A program made the translations under genes and the position numbers. From Gemmatimonadales bacterium (GTDB lineage: Bacteria > Gemmatimonadota > Gemmatimonadetes > Longimicrobiales > Gaopeijiaceae), in the NCBI GenBank assembly GCA_007692665.1, contig REBP01000056.1:1-64000 (forward strand): a DNA stretch of 64,000 nt, given 5' to 3'. The notes beneath the pieces are model-generated. The model worked only from the letters and a program-made list of their open reading frames with translations, had not been told where the DNA came from and did no database searches. Positions 41,830-50,007 of the stretch are shown here, in pieces; position 1 is the first letter of the stretch; the number at the start of each line of letters is the position of its first letter.

Positions 41830-42623
41830 GTCGGTACGTCCTCGCCGTCCAGGATGCGTCGGAGGAGCTGAAGATCCTCCCAGGTGGGTCGGGTCCATCC
41901 GGAATTCCGGAGAAGGGCCGCCGGGTGATACGTCACGACCAGGGGAATGCCTTCGTAGCGGAAGACCTGGCCTCGGAGCCGTCCCAGGGTGTCACCTCGC
42001 CCGGTGAGCAGCTGGCCGGAAAATGTCCCGACCGCGAGGATGACCTCCGGCCGCACGAGCTCGATCTGGCGACGGAGGTACGGTGCGCACGACTCGATCT
42101 CGGCCTTTTCCGGATTCCGGTTGTCCGGGGGACGGCACTTGATCACGTTGCAGATGTAGACGGACTCGCGTCGCGAAAGGTCGACGGTCCGGAGCAGCAG
42201 GTCCAGAAGCTTCCCCGCGGCCCCGACAAAAGGCTGACCCGTGGCGTCCTCGCTGGCCCCCGGCGCCTCCCCCACCACCATGACCCGGGCATCGGGATTC
42301 CCGTCGGCGAATACCGTCTGCGTTCGAGTCTTCGAAAGTCCGCAGCGCACGCACCCTGCGCACACCTCCTCCACCTCGGCCAGCGTCCCGGGGAGGGAAA
42401 GGTCGTTGTCCGACGTGGGCGACGCCATGGGTGCGGGGGCCGCGCCGGCCGGACGACTCCGGAAGCGTGCCAGGGAATCGAGCACCTCGCGCGTCCCGGC
42501 CTCCGCCAGGAGGAGGCTGTTCTCTCCGAATTCGACGCGCTGGCGAAGAAATCGGGCCACACCCGCCGCCGTCGCCGTGTCGCGGGCCGCCGGGCCTGCG
42601 TCCGCTTCGCCTTCCGCAATCAT
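41826..42623 (-). CDS. udg: Family 4 uracil-DNA glycosylase (4Fe-4S)
   Basis: 265 residues. The conserved domain starts near residue 78; before it is a ~75-residue Ala-rich extension. Cysteines C88/C91/C94 (CAGCVRCGL), the active loop GEAPGASEDATGQPF, FVGAAGKLLD, and NVIKCRPPDNRNP with a following ESCAPYL Cys match the iron-sulfur family 4 enzymes. It removes uracil from DNA. It shares four bases with dnaB, coupling repair and replication genes. Confidence 0.93.
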   Translation of the reverse strand: MIAEGEADAGPAARDTATAAGVARFLRQRVEFGENSLLLAEAGTREVLDSLARFRSRPAGAAPAPMASPTSDNDLSLPGTLAEVEEVCAGCVRCGLSKTRTQTVFADGNPDARVMVVGEAPGASEDATGQPFVGAAGKLLDLLLRTVDLSRRESVYICNVIKCRPPDNRNPEKAEIESCAPYLRRQIELVRPEVILAVGTFSGQLLTGRGDTLGRLRGQVFRYEGIPLVVTYHPAALLRNSGWTRPTWEDLQLLRRILDGEDVPT

Positions 42624-42633
42624 GAGCGGTCTC

Positions 42634-43920
42634 TCATGAGCAGTCTCTCTCGGCGGTCAGCCGTTCCTCCACCCGGTCCAGGATCGAACGGGCGAAGTCC
42701 TCCTTGGAGGCCAGGGGAATCGGCTCCGGGGTGTTCGGCGCCATGCGGTCGAGGATCCATCCGCGGTTGGTCGAGGCGTCGAAGCCGGCGCCGGGTTCAC
42801 CCGCGGGGTTCGCAACGATCCAGTCGAACGCCTTGGCATGGAGTTTCTGTCGGGCGTGCGTCATGAGGTCGTCGGTCTCGAGGGCGAAGCCGACGCGCAG
42901 CGTACCGGCCGGCCCATGGCCCCGGGTCTCCATGGCGATGTCGGGATTCTCCACCAGGTCGACGTTCCAGCGGGGGGGCGTACCGGCATCGGCTTCGGGA
43001 TCCTGTCCCGAGCCGCGTTTCCGCTTCCCTTCGAGAGGGGAGGCGGGTCGGAAGTCCGACACGGCGGCCGCGAAGATCTGCAGCTGGGCGGATCCGGCTC
43101 GGGGGACCACCGCGTCCCGCATCTCCCGGGCGGTCTCGACCCGGATCACCTCGACACCCTCGGGGACCGGAAGGGACACGGGCCCGGCAACGACGGTGAC
43201 GTCGGCCCCCCGGAGCCAGCACTCGCGGGCCAGTGCAAACCCCATGCGGCCGGACGATCGGTTCCCCAGGTAGCGCACCGCATCCACCGGCTCCCGCGTG
43301 GGGCCTGCTGTCACGAGCACCCTCAGCCCGATCCAGGGGGGGGTCCGGCCGAGTGCGCGGCCGATCTGCTGGACCAGCGACTCGGGCTCCACCATCCTTC
43401 CGGGCCCCTCGGCCTCGCCCGCTGCCAGTGCGCCGTCGGCGGGTCCGAGCAGGGTGTAGCCCAGGACCTCGGTCAGGTGAGCCGCATTTCGTGTCGTCTG
43501 GGGGTGACTCCACATCCGGCTGTTCATGGCCGGAGCCAGGAGCACCGGTGCCCGGGTGGCAAGGAGAACGGCCGTGACGAGGTCGTCGGCCCGGCCCTGC
43601 GCCGCCCGCGCCATGAGGTCAGCCGTGGCGGGCGCCACGAGGACCACGTCCGCCTCCTGGGCCACGCGGAGATGCCGGGCTGCACCCTCGGCGGACCAGA
43701 GCGAATCCAGCACCGGGCGCCCCGTGACCCCCTCGAAGACGAGGGGGCGCAGGAAAGCCGACGCACCCTCGGAGAGGAGAACATCGACTTCGACCCCGAG
43801 ACGGGTGAGGTCCCGGGCCAGCGTCACGGACTTGTAGCAGGCGATGCCGCCCGTGACCGCCAGCACCACGCGGCGGCCCTCCCAGGGAGGGCTCGGCACG
43901 AGCGTGGGGCGGGCGGTCAC
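42634..43920 (-). CDS. coaBC: Bifunctional CoaBC (phosphopantothenoylcysteine synthetase/decarboxylase)
   Basis: 428 residues, GTG start at 43920. CoaC half (about 15-190): VTGGIACYKS, active His83, APAMNSRMW. CoaB half: VTAGPTREPVDAVRYLGNRSSGRMG with later NPDI and KRK. Coenzyme A pathway steps two and three. The usual LACGxxGxGRM decarboxylase lid reads LAAGEAEGPGRM here: the Cys is Ala167 and there is one extra residue. Gene order gmk-rpoZ-coaBC is common in bacteria. Confidence 0.93.
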   Translation of the reverse strand: MTARPTLVPSPPWEGRRVVLAVTGGIACYKSVTLARDLTRLGVEVDVLLSEGASAFLRPLVFEGVTGRPVLDSLWSAEGAARHLRVAQEADVVLVAPATADLMARAAQGRADDLVTAVLLATRAPVLLAPAMNSRMWSHPQTTRNAAHLTEVLGYTLLGPADGALAAGEAEGPGRMVEPESLVQQIGRALGRTPPWIGLRVLVTAGPTREPVDAVRYLGNRSSGRMGFALARECWLRGADVTVVAGPVSLPVPEGVEVIRVETAREMRDAVVPRAGSAQLQIFAAAVSDFRPASPLEGKRKRGSGQDPEADAGTPPRWNVDLVENPDIAMETRGHGPAGTLRVGFALETDDLMTHARQKLHAKAFDWIVANPAGEPGAGFDASTNRGWILDRMAPNTPEPIPLASKEDFARSILDRVEERLTAERDCS

Positions 43921-43924
43921 CGCC

Positions 43925-44140
43925 TCAGCCCTCGGTGCCCCGGCGTCCCACGAGGCGGAACTCGATCTGCCCCGAAGTCAGGGCTTCGAGGGAACGGGTG
44001 GTGAGTTTCTTCTCGGATCCCAGCGGCTTCAGGTCGCGGGGGAGAGCGTTCAGCTCCCGGGTATACTTCGCGGCTACCAGCACGCCCAGGTACTTGCTCT
44101 GGGTCGACTCGGCCACTTCCTTCGGCGTGAATACGCGCAT
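43925..44140 (-). CDS. rpoZ: RNA polymerase omega subunit
   Basis: 71 residues from the ATG at 44140 (MRVFTPKEVAESTQSKY). The helical LGVLVAAKYTRELN resembles the omega core LVxxAAxRARQL. Short, but its place between gmk and coaBC matches the conserved location of rpoZ, so the call rests on both. An in-frame upstream ATG at 44200 would add 20 unconserved residues. Omega assists assembly of RNA polymerase. Confidence 0.75.
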   Translation of the reverse strand: MRVFTPKEVAESTQSKYLGVLVAAKYTRELNALPRDLKPLGSEKKLTTRSLEALTSGQIEFRLVGRRGTEG

Positions 44141-44178
44141 GATCTCGGGTTCCTTCACTGTTCGGGGATTCCTGCGTG

Positions 44179-44223
44179 GTCCTGCACCTGCGTCCTGCAC
44201 CTGCTTCGTCCTGCACCTGCTTC
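44179..44223. repeat. Short tandem repeat in the rpoZ upstream region
   Basis: Three head-to-tail copies: GTCCTGCACCTGC (44179-44191), then GTCCTGCACCTGCTTC twice (44192-44207 and 44208-44223), all perfect. They lie in the 177-base gmk-rpoZ gap, just beyond the extended rpoZ start, so they would be in the transcribed leader on the minus strand. Confidence 0.9.
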
Positions 44224-44317
44224 GTCGTGGAGCGGCACCTTCCGGTGTCGTCCCGCACCATGGAGAAAGGCGTACTCGCCGCTCCGCGTCAAGCTCCGGC
44301 GCCGGTGCGGACAGCCC

Positions 44318-44977
44318 TCAGGCGCCCGCCTTCCTCATGACGTCGTCGATCTGGCCCCTCAGGCGAACCAGTTCGCCCTCGAGGTCCAGGGCCCGGCTGG
44401 GACGGTGACTCTCGGCCTCGACAATGGCCCGCACCCTGGAGATGGCGCGGTCCAGGTCGTCATTTACCACGATGTAATCGAAGTGACGGGCCTCGGCGAG
44501 TTCGTCCTGAGCTGCGGCCAGACGGCGTCGGACCTCGTCCATGGCTTCGGTCCCCCGAGCGGTCAGCCGTCCCCAGAGTGCACTGGCGGAGGGCGGGAAG
44601 ACGAAGATCAGCACCGCCTCGGGGGCGCGCTCCCGGAGCTGACGGGCCCCCTGCACGTCGATGTCGAGGACCACGTGTTCTCCCCGGGCCGCCGCGGCCT
44701 CCAGGTTGCGGCGCGGCGTTCCGTACAGGTTCCCGTGCACCTCGGCCCATTCGAGGAGTTCGCCCCCCTCGATCATGGCCTCGAAGGCCTCTCTCGACAC
44801 GAAGTCGTAGTCGACCCCATCCGACTCGTCGCCCCGGGGGGGGCGCGTCGTCGCCGAAACCGAAAAGACGAACCGTGCGAACCGCTCCACCAGCGCGTGG
44901 GCGATCGTGGTCTTCCCCGTGCCGCTGGGCGCAGCGAGGATGAGCGGACAGGGACGATACGGGAGCCCGGTGATCAC
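44318..44977 (-). CDS. gmk: Guanylate kinase
   Basis: 219 residues, GTG start at 44977 sharing GTGA with the yicC stop. P-loop APSGTGKTT, SVSATTRPPRGDE, GVDYDFVSREAF and the GMP-binding GELLEWAEVHGNLYG are typical. Converts GMP to GDP. An unusual Ala in IVNDDL is replaced normally by Asn/Asp; nothing points to loss of function. Confidence 0.96.
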   Translation of the reverse strand: MITGLPYRPCPLILAAPSGTGKTTIAHALVERFARFVFSVSATTRPPRGDESDGVDYDFVSREAFEAMIEGGELLEWAEVHGNLYGTPRRNLEAAAARGEHVVLDIDVQGARQLRERAPEAVLIFVFPPSASALWGRLTARGTEAMDEVRRRLAAAQDELAEARHFDYIVVNDDLDRAISRVRAIVEAESHRPSRALDLEGELVRLRGQIDDVMRKAGA

Positions 44978-45888
44978 TCCAGATTCTCCAGCTGTTCCCT
45001 CAGTCGCTCGATCTCCTCCTTGAGGACAACCACGGACCGTGCGATCCCGGCGTCATTGGCCTTCGATCCCATCGTGTTCGCCTCCCGGAGGATCTCCTGC
45101 ACGATGAATCCGAGGCGCTTCCCGACCCCGTCGGGGCTCCCGTCGTGGACCGTGTCCCTGAACATGGCGAGATGGGAGCGGAACCGCACCACTTCCTCGT
45201 GGATGTCCCACCGCTCGGCCAGGTGTGCGATCTCACGGGCAACCCGCTCCTCGTCCACGTCCATGCCCTCCGGAAGGAGCCGGTCGATGGCCTCCCGGAT
45301 CCGGTCCCGTTCACGCTCCATGCGCCCCGGGGCCGCCGCCTCGATGGCCTCCACCTCGGATTCCATGGCCCGGAGGCGGCCCAGGAGGTCCTCCCCCATG
45401 CGTTTCCCCTCGGCTCTCCGCATGTCGACGGCGGCGGAAGCGGCGGCTTCCACCACCGCATCCACGTCTTCCGCATCGATCTCGGGAAGCGTGCGGTCCC
45501 GCTCCGGCGCCCGGAAGAGGTCCCTGAAGGTGAGGATGTGACCGATCTCGACGGTCCCCGCCAGCTCGAGTTCGTCACGGGCCTCGAGGATGGCGTCCCG
45601 GTAGGCGCGGGCGCGATCCATGTCCACCACGACGGCAGGGGCGGTCTCCTCCTCTCCGTTTTCGTCCCGGACCACCGACAGCGTCAGGGAGATGTTTCCG
45701 CGGGTGAACGATTCCCGGAGCTTCCGCTCGATGGCCGGTTGCAGGCGCTCGAATCCGGAGGGGGCCCGCACCTGGAAGTTGAGGAACCGGTGGTTCACCG
45801 TTCGCACTTCGGCGCGCAGGCGCCCCGCAGGGGTGGGGCGTTCGGCCTCGCCGAACCCGGTCATGCTCCTCAGTTTGCCATGGCTCAT
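44974..45888 (-). CDS. yicC: YicC/YloC family endoribonuclease
   Basis: 304 residues. RSMTGFGEAE near the N-terminus, VRTVNHRFLNFQVR, FTRGNISL and the C-terminal GFIVQEILREANTMGSKAND followed by VVLKEEIERLREQLENLE identify the family, shown for the Escherichia coli member to have RNase activity. Start at 45888 rather than the internal ATG because the family usually has a few residues before SMTGFG. Its promoter ends only about 10 bases before the ATG. Confidence 0.93.
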   Translation of the reverse strand: MSHGKLRSMTGFGEAERPTPAGRLRAEVRTVNHRFLNFQVRAPSGFERLQPAIERKLRESFTRGNISLTLSVVRDENGEEETAPAVVVDMDRARAYRDAILEARDELELAGTVEIGHILTFRDLFRAPERDRTLPEIDAEDVDAVVEAAASAAVDMRRAEGKRMGEDLLGRLRAMESEVEAIEAAAPGRMERERDRIREAIDRLLPEGMDVDEERVAREIAHLAERWDIHEEVVRFRSHLAMFRDTVHDGSPDGVGKRLGFIVQEILREANTMGSKANDAGIARSVVVLKEEIERLREQLENLE

Positions 45889-45897
45889 AAGCCTTCA

Positions 45898-45926
45898 AGT
45901 CTAGCGGAAGGGGTCGACCTTCCCAA
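45898..45926 (-). promoter_or_regulatory. Promoter of the yicC-gmk-rpoZ operon
   Basis: Minus strand TTGGGA (45926-45921), 17-base spacer, TAGACT (45903-45898). Transcription starting 6-8 bases after the -10 box would leave a 2-4 base leader before the yicC ATG at 45888. Confidence 0.45.
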
Positions 45927-46039
45927 AGGGGCGCGGGGGAAACGTGCCCCGAAGGGGCGCATTCCGGGAATGGATCTCGTCGAGGTCGGTTCCAGTTCAG
46001 CTCGGGTCCGGCCGGCTCCGCGTGAGGGTCGGGCCCGGG

Positions 46040-48088
46040 TCAGTTCCACATCGTCCATCGGACACCGTACATGACCCGGGTCTGGGGCTGAACCCGACCC
46101 GGAAGATCGGCGTTGTCCTGCCGGAGCGTGAAGTTCTCCCAGTGGATGAATACCCGGACCGTGACGACCCGGAACTGGAGCCTCGCGAACCAGCTCTGCA
46201 TGTAGGGGGCCTGGCCGGGGAGCACCCCGTCCACCCCCCCCAGCCCGTCGGATACGGGGAGATTCATGGGGTCGCGCCCCCGCAACCCCACGTCCGCCCA
46301 CACCTCGAGGTTGCCGTCGTACCCCTCCCGGTACCAGTCCAGCTGGCCGGTCCAGCTCCGCTCCGGGAGATAGCGCCAGGCCTCTTCTCCGCTCGCATTC
46401 CAGAACTGCCCCGTTCCCGAAAGCGCGAGCCCCGAAAGGAGCGGGCTCAGGGGGACACGACCCTGGACCTCGACCCCGCTCCGGATACCCCCGGGGAGGG
46501 TCACCCCTTCCCGATCGAAGGGGAGGCCCAGCGGAGGGAGGAAGTCGGCCTGAACCCGGACCCAGGCCGCCGAGAGGTCCACCGCACCCCGCTGGAACCG
46601 GGCCCCGGCACGGAGGCCGTCCCGCTCGAAGAAGCGCACGGGATCGAAGGGGGCCGCCACGGGCTCCGCGGCGGGAGGCGAAAAGGTCGGAGCCGGGACC
46701 ACGAAGGGGAGCCCCCGGCGCGCGTGCTCCGCCTCGGCGAAGACGGAGACCCCGGCGCGGGGCGCGCTCCACCCCCGGACCGACCACCCCATCCCTGCCC
46801 CGCTGGCCGCCGGGAGTTCCGATCCCCGACCGGAGAGCGCCACCTCCGACCACCCCTCCCGGTCCAGTCTCGCCGACACGCCCCCGATCCCCTCCACGTT
46901 CCCGGCAAACCCCGCCTCCACGCGGTGGAGGGGCCATCCTTCGCCGGAATGCCGGGACGCACCCACCCAGGCTCCAAGCGGGCCCTCCGGTTGGCGCCAC
47001 ACGACGCGCCCGCCCACACTTCCCCGGGCCTCGTCGGGAAGGAGCGTGGCGGCCGCGGGGTCCGCCCGGTCTCCCAGGCTCGCCCGGGATCGAAGGACAT
47101 GCAGGTTCGCCGTCAGCGACTCCGAAACCTCCCACCCCATCCGTGCGCTCAGCTCCGAGCGGCCCACCTCTCCGGGTTCGTAGGTATCGACGGGGCGTCG
47201 GGCCGTGCGAGAGCGGTATTCGAAGGCCACGCCCAGTCCCTCGACCGGGAAGAGCGAGTAGCGGAAGCGGCTCCCGAAGGCTGCCCCGGGTTCGGCGCGG
47301 AGGGGACCGTCGGAGTCCACGCGGTCCAGGGCAACGAGAAGGGTCCCCCCGAAGGCGTCCGGATGAACGAAGCCGGCCCGGAAGACGTTCGTGCGGAGGT
47401 CTCCGGTGCCCACGTCGAGAAGGGTGAAGGGTCGGGGGTCGTCGACCTGGTGGGTCGTCAGGTGGATTCTCACCTCGCCGGGTCCCCGTTCCAGCCGAAC
47501 CCGCTCGAGCCCCGTCATCCCCACCAGCGCCAGGTCCACGACCCCGCTCTCCAGGGGGGCATCCTCCACCCCGTCGAGGAAGACGCGAACCTGCCCTCCT
47601 CCCGCGCCGAAGGCCGATATCCCCACCGGCGCCCCGATGTCGCCGCCACGCACCATGGTCATGCCCGGCACGAAGGAGAGCAGGTCGTGAAGCGTCAGCG
47701 CGGAGGCGGCCAGGAGCGCTTCGCGGTCCCACTCCCATACGCCCTGTTCCACGCCGGCGGGAAGGGGGATGCGACCCTGGGGGACGTTCCGGGGGAGTAC
47801 CTGCCGGACGGTGTCCGTCGGCGGGTCCTCGGGAGCCACCCGGGGCTCCGCCACCGTGATCGTGTCCGCCACCGTGATCGTGTCCGGGGCGGGGATGGTG
47901 TCGGGGGTTGGGGTGGGAAGGGGAATGGGGAGGACCGGCGGCGGCACCTGGGCTGCCGCCACCGATGGCGCGACCACGGCCACGGCCAGGGCCGCTCCCC
48001 CCAGCGAGGCGAGGGGGAGAAGCCAGGCCAGGAGAAGGCCGGCGTATCGGATCATGTCCGGAAGGGGTCGGTGCATGGGGTCGGCCAC
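46040..48088 (-). CDS. TonB-dependent receptor-plug outer-membrane protein
   Basis: About 682 residues; GTG at 48088 or ATGs at 48076 and 48055 are possible starts, the last giving the cleanest signal peptide (MIRYAGLLLAWLL... ending in a VAAAQ site). A Pro/Thr-rich linker with a tandem DTITVA repeat is followed by a plug-like domain (LHDLLSFVPGMTMVRGG, VRVFLDGVEDAPLE, GLERVRLERGPGEV) and then many alternating beta-strand segments ending in RVMYGVRWTMWN, an aromatic barrel end. Substrate unknown. Smaller than classic receptors and without an obvious TonB box. Confidence 0.75.
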   Translation of the reverse strand: MADPMHRPLPDMIRYAGLLLAWLLPLASLGGAALAVAVVAPSVAAAQVPPPVLPIPLPTPTPDTIPAPDTITVADTITVAEPRVAPEDPPTDTVRQVLPRNVPQGRIPLPAGVEQGVWEWDREALLAASALTLHDLLSFVPGMTMVRGGDIGAPVGISAFGAGGGQVRVFLDGVEDAPLESGVVDLALVGMTGLERVRLERGPGEVRIHLTTHQVDDPRPFTLLDVGTGDLRTNVFRAGFVHPDAFGGTLLVALDRVDSDGPLRAEPGAAFGSRFRYSLFPVEGLGVAFEYRSRTARRPVDTYEPGEVGRSELSARMGWEVSESLTANLHVLRSRASLGDRADPAAATLLPDEARGSVGGRVVWRQPEGPLGAWVGASRHSGEGWPLHRVEAGFAGNVEGIGGVSARLDREGWSEVALSGRGSELPAASGAGMGWSVRGWSAPRAGVSVFAEAEHARRGLPFVVPAPTFSPPAAEPVAAPFDPVRFFERDGLRAGARFQRGAVDLSAAWVRVQADFLPPLGLPFDREGVTLPGGIRSGVEVQGRVPLSPLLSGLALSGTGQFWNASGEEAWRYLPERSWTGQLDWYREGYDGNLEVWADVGLRGRDPMNLPVSDGLGGVDGVLPGQAPYMQSWFARLQFRVVTVRVFIHWENFTLRQDNADLPGRVQPQTRVMYGVRWTMWN
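47847..47882. repeat. 18-bp perfect tandem repeat within the TonB-plug gene
   Basis: TCCGCCACCGTGATCGTG occurs twice head-to-tail (47847-47864, 47865-47882). It encodes the repeated six-residue unit DTITVA in the linker after the signal peptide and is a likely site of slippage-driven length change. Confidence 0.95.
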
Positions 48089-48089
48089 A

Positions 48090-49715
48090 TCAGGTGACGT
48101 GGCCCTGAACCCACTCCAGGAGGAGCCGGGTGGGGACGCCGAATCCGCCCTTGCGCTGCCAGGGGGCGATGGGTTCGCCGTAGGCGGTCCCCGCGATGTC
48201 GAGGTGAGCCCATGGTGTGTTTCCGACGAACTCCTTCAGGAACATGGCGGCAGTGATGGAACCGGCGGGTCGCCCTCCGACGTTCTTCAGGTCCGCCACC
48301 GGGCTGTCGAGCTGCTTCCGGTACACGTCCCAGAGCGGAAGGGGCCAGCACCGCTCGCCGGACCGGTCCCCCGCCTCGCGGAGGGCAGTGACCAGCTCCT
48401 CGTCGGTGCCGAAGAGCGCCGATGCCTGGTGCCCCAGTGCAATCACGCAGGCCCCGGTAAGGGTCGCGCAGTCCACCATGGCCCGGGGAGAGAACCGCTC
48501 CACGGCGTAATCCAGCGCGTCCGCCAGGATGAGGCGCCCCTCGGCGTCGGTATTGATGACCTCCACCGTCTTCCCGGCCCGGGTGTGAATGACGTCGCCG
48601 GGCTTCGTGGCGCGCCCGTTGATGGTGTTCTCCGACGACGGTACCACGCCCACCACGTTCAGGGGGAGGTTCAGGATGCCGATGGCCTTCATGGCCCCGA
48701 GCACCGCCGCCCCGCCCGACATGTCGAACTTCATGTCCTCCATGCCCGCGGCGGGCTTGATGGACACCCCGCCCGTGTCGAAGGTGAGGCCCTTTCCCAC
48801 GAGGACGAGGGGGGCATCCCCCCCCTTGCCCCCGCGGTGCTCCAGGACGATGAAACGGGGCTCATGCTCGGAGCCCGCGGCCACCGAGAGGAGCGCGCCC
48901 ATCTTCTCCGTCTCCATTTCCCGGGGGCCGAGAATGGTGGAGGCGAAACCATGGTCCGCGGCGAGCTGGAGTGCCGCCGCCGCAAGGTGCTCGGGGGTGG
49001 CGACATTGCCGGGGCGCTGCTGCAGCGTCCGGGCGAAGTTCTCCCCCTCCGCAAAGGCGAGCCCGGTACGGACCGCAACGGCCCGGTCGGCGTCGTCCGG
49101 ACCACCCGCTTCGGGCGAAAGGTCCAGCGCGACGGACGCCTCGTCCACCAGGGGCGGCAGGGGACGGTCGGGCCCCGACGCGGGCTTCTGCATGGAGCGG
49201 AGTTCGCGGAAGTCCCAGGCGGCCAGCGCGAGCCCCTCCGCCGCGGCCCGGAGAGCCTCGAGGGCGGGATCCGGCGCCTGGTCGCCCCCGGAGGGCGCTC
49301 CGGCGCCCACTTCCAGAGCCCCGGCTGCGGCGCGTCCGGGTACCGGCACGACCAGGTGCAGCGACGTGATCCGCAATTCCTCGGCCCGTCGAACCGCCCG
49401 TGCCGCAAAGGCCCGCACGGCCCCTGGGTCGGTCTTCTCCGCATCCCCCAGCCCGACAAAGAGGAAGCGGCGGAGCTCGGTGGGTGAAACGGCGTCGGCC
49501 GCCTCGCCTGCCGCACCGGGACCGTAGAAGAGGAGCGAGGATTCGGGGCGGCCGTCGAAATCTCCGGCAGCGCGGGCCCGGGAGAAGGCGCCGTTCAACG
49601 CCTGGTCGAGGGCCCGGGCCGCTGGCGAGAGCTGGCCATCCCCCGCGTGAACAGCGACGGCAACGAGGGGGGAATCGACGGCGTCGGGATTCTGTTCGAG
49701 AATGCGGATCTTCAT
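48090..49715 (-). CDS. pepA: Leucyl aminopeptidase (M17 family)
   Basis: 541 residues from the ATG at 49715. The N-terminal macro-like domain is followed by the catalytic domain: LVGKGLTFDTGGVSIKPA (metal/catalytic Lys and Asp), MKFDMSGGAAV, and the signature NTDAEGRLILADAL. Two-zinc enzyme that trims N-terminal residues. It ends two bases before the next gene. The AT-rich upstream region suggests its own promoter, though no clear box pair was found on this strand. Confidence 0.95.
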   Translation of the reverse strand: MKIRILEQNPDAVDSPLVAVAVHAGDGQLSPAARALDQALNGAFSRARAAGDFDGRPESSLLFYGPGAAGEAADAVSPTELRRFLFVGLGDAEKTDPGAVRAFAARAVRRAEELRITSLHLVVPVPGRAAAGALEVGAGAPSGGDQAPDPALEALRAAAEGLALAAWDFRELRSMQKPASGPDRPLPPLVDEASVALDLSPEAGGPDDADRAVAVRTGLAFAEGENFARTLQQRPGNVATPEHLAAAALQLAADHGFASTILGPREMETEKMGALLSVAAGSEHEPRFIVLEHRGGKGGDAPLVLVGKGLTFDTGGVSIKPAAGMEDMKFDMSGGAAVLGAMKAIGILNLPLNVVGVVPSSENTINGRATKPGDVIHTRAGKTVEVINTDAEGRLILADALDYAVERFSPRAMVDCATLTGACVIALGHQASALFGTDEELVTALREAGDRSGERCWPLPLWDVYRKQLDSPVADLKNVGGRPAGSITAAMFLKEFVGNTPWAHLDIAGTAYGEPIAPWQRKGGFGVPTRLLLEWVQGHVT

Positions 49716-49724
49716 GTACACCTT

Positions 49725-49754
49725 TTGGATACGATTATTTGCATCAGGTATTTT
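49725..49754 (+). promoter_or_regulatory. Possible plus-strand promoter between pepA and the SDR gene
   Basis: TTGGAT (49725-49730), 18-base spacer, TATTTT (49749-49754), in the only markedly AT-rich patch of the 292-base divergent gap. It would give the SDR gene a leader of roughly 250 bases. An inverted repeat, CAGGT/ACCTG (49745-49762), overlaps the -10 box. Confidence 0.35.
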
Positions 49755-50007
49755 GTGACCTGTGCTTGCCGTGCCCGTCATGCCACCTGCCCGCACAGGC
49801 TGCGGGCCGGCCGCCGGACTCCTGCATTCGGGGAAGGCCCGCGGTCCCGCGGCACTGCCGGAAGCCCGGGAAGTTAGGGGGAGGTCGGGAGCAGGGGCAA
49901 CTCCCTCGGGCCCCTGGCAACGGGCACAGGCGGGCGGGTGCCGGGTAGCCGCTCGACCGGCGGGATCCCGAGGGGACCCGGTCTGAACCCTGAACGAGGA
50001 AGAACCG

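Noticed and set aside
45935-45965. Terminator hairpin GCCCC/GGGGC upstream of yicC
   Set aside because: Only a 5-bp stem and no real T-run follows on the minus strand.
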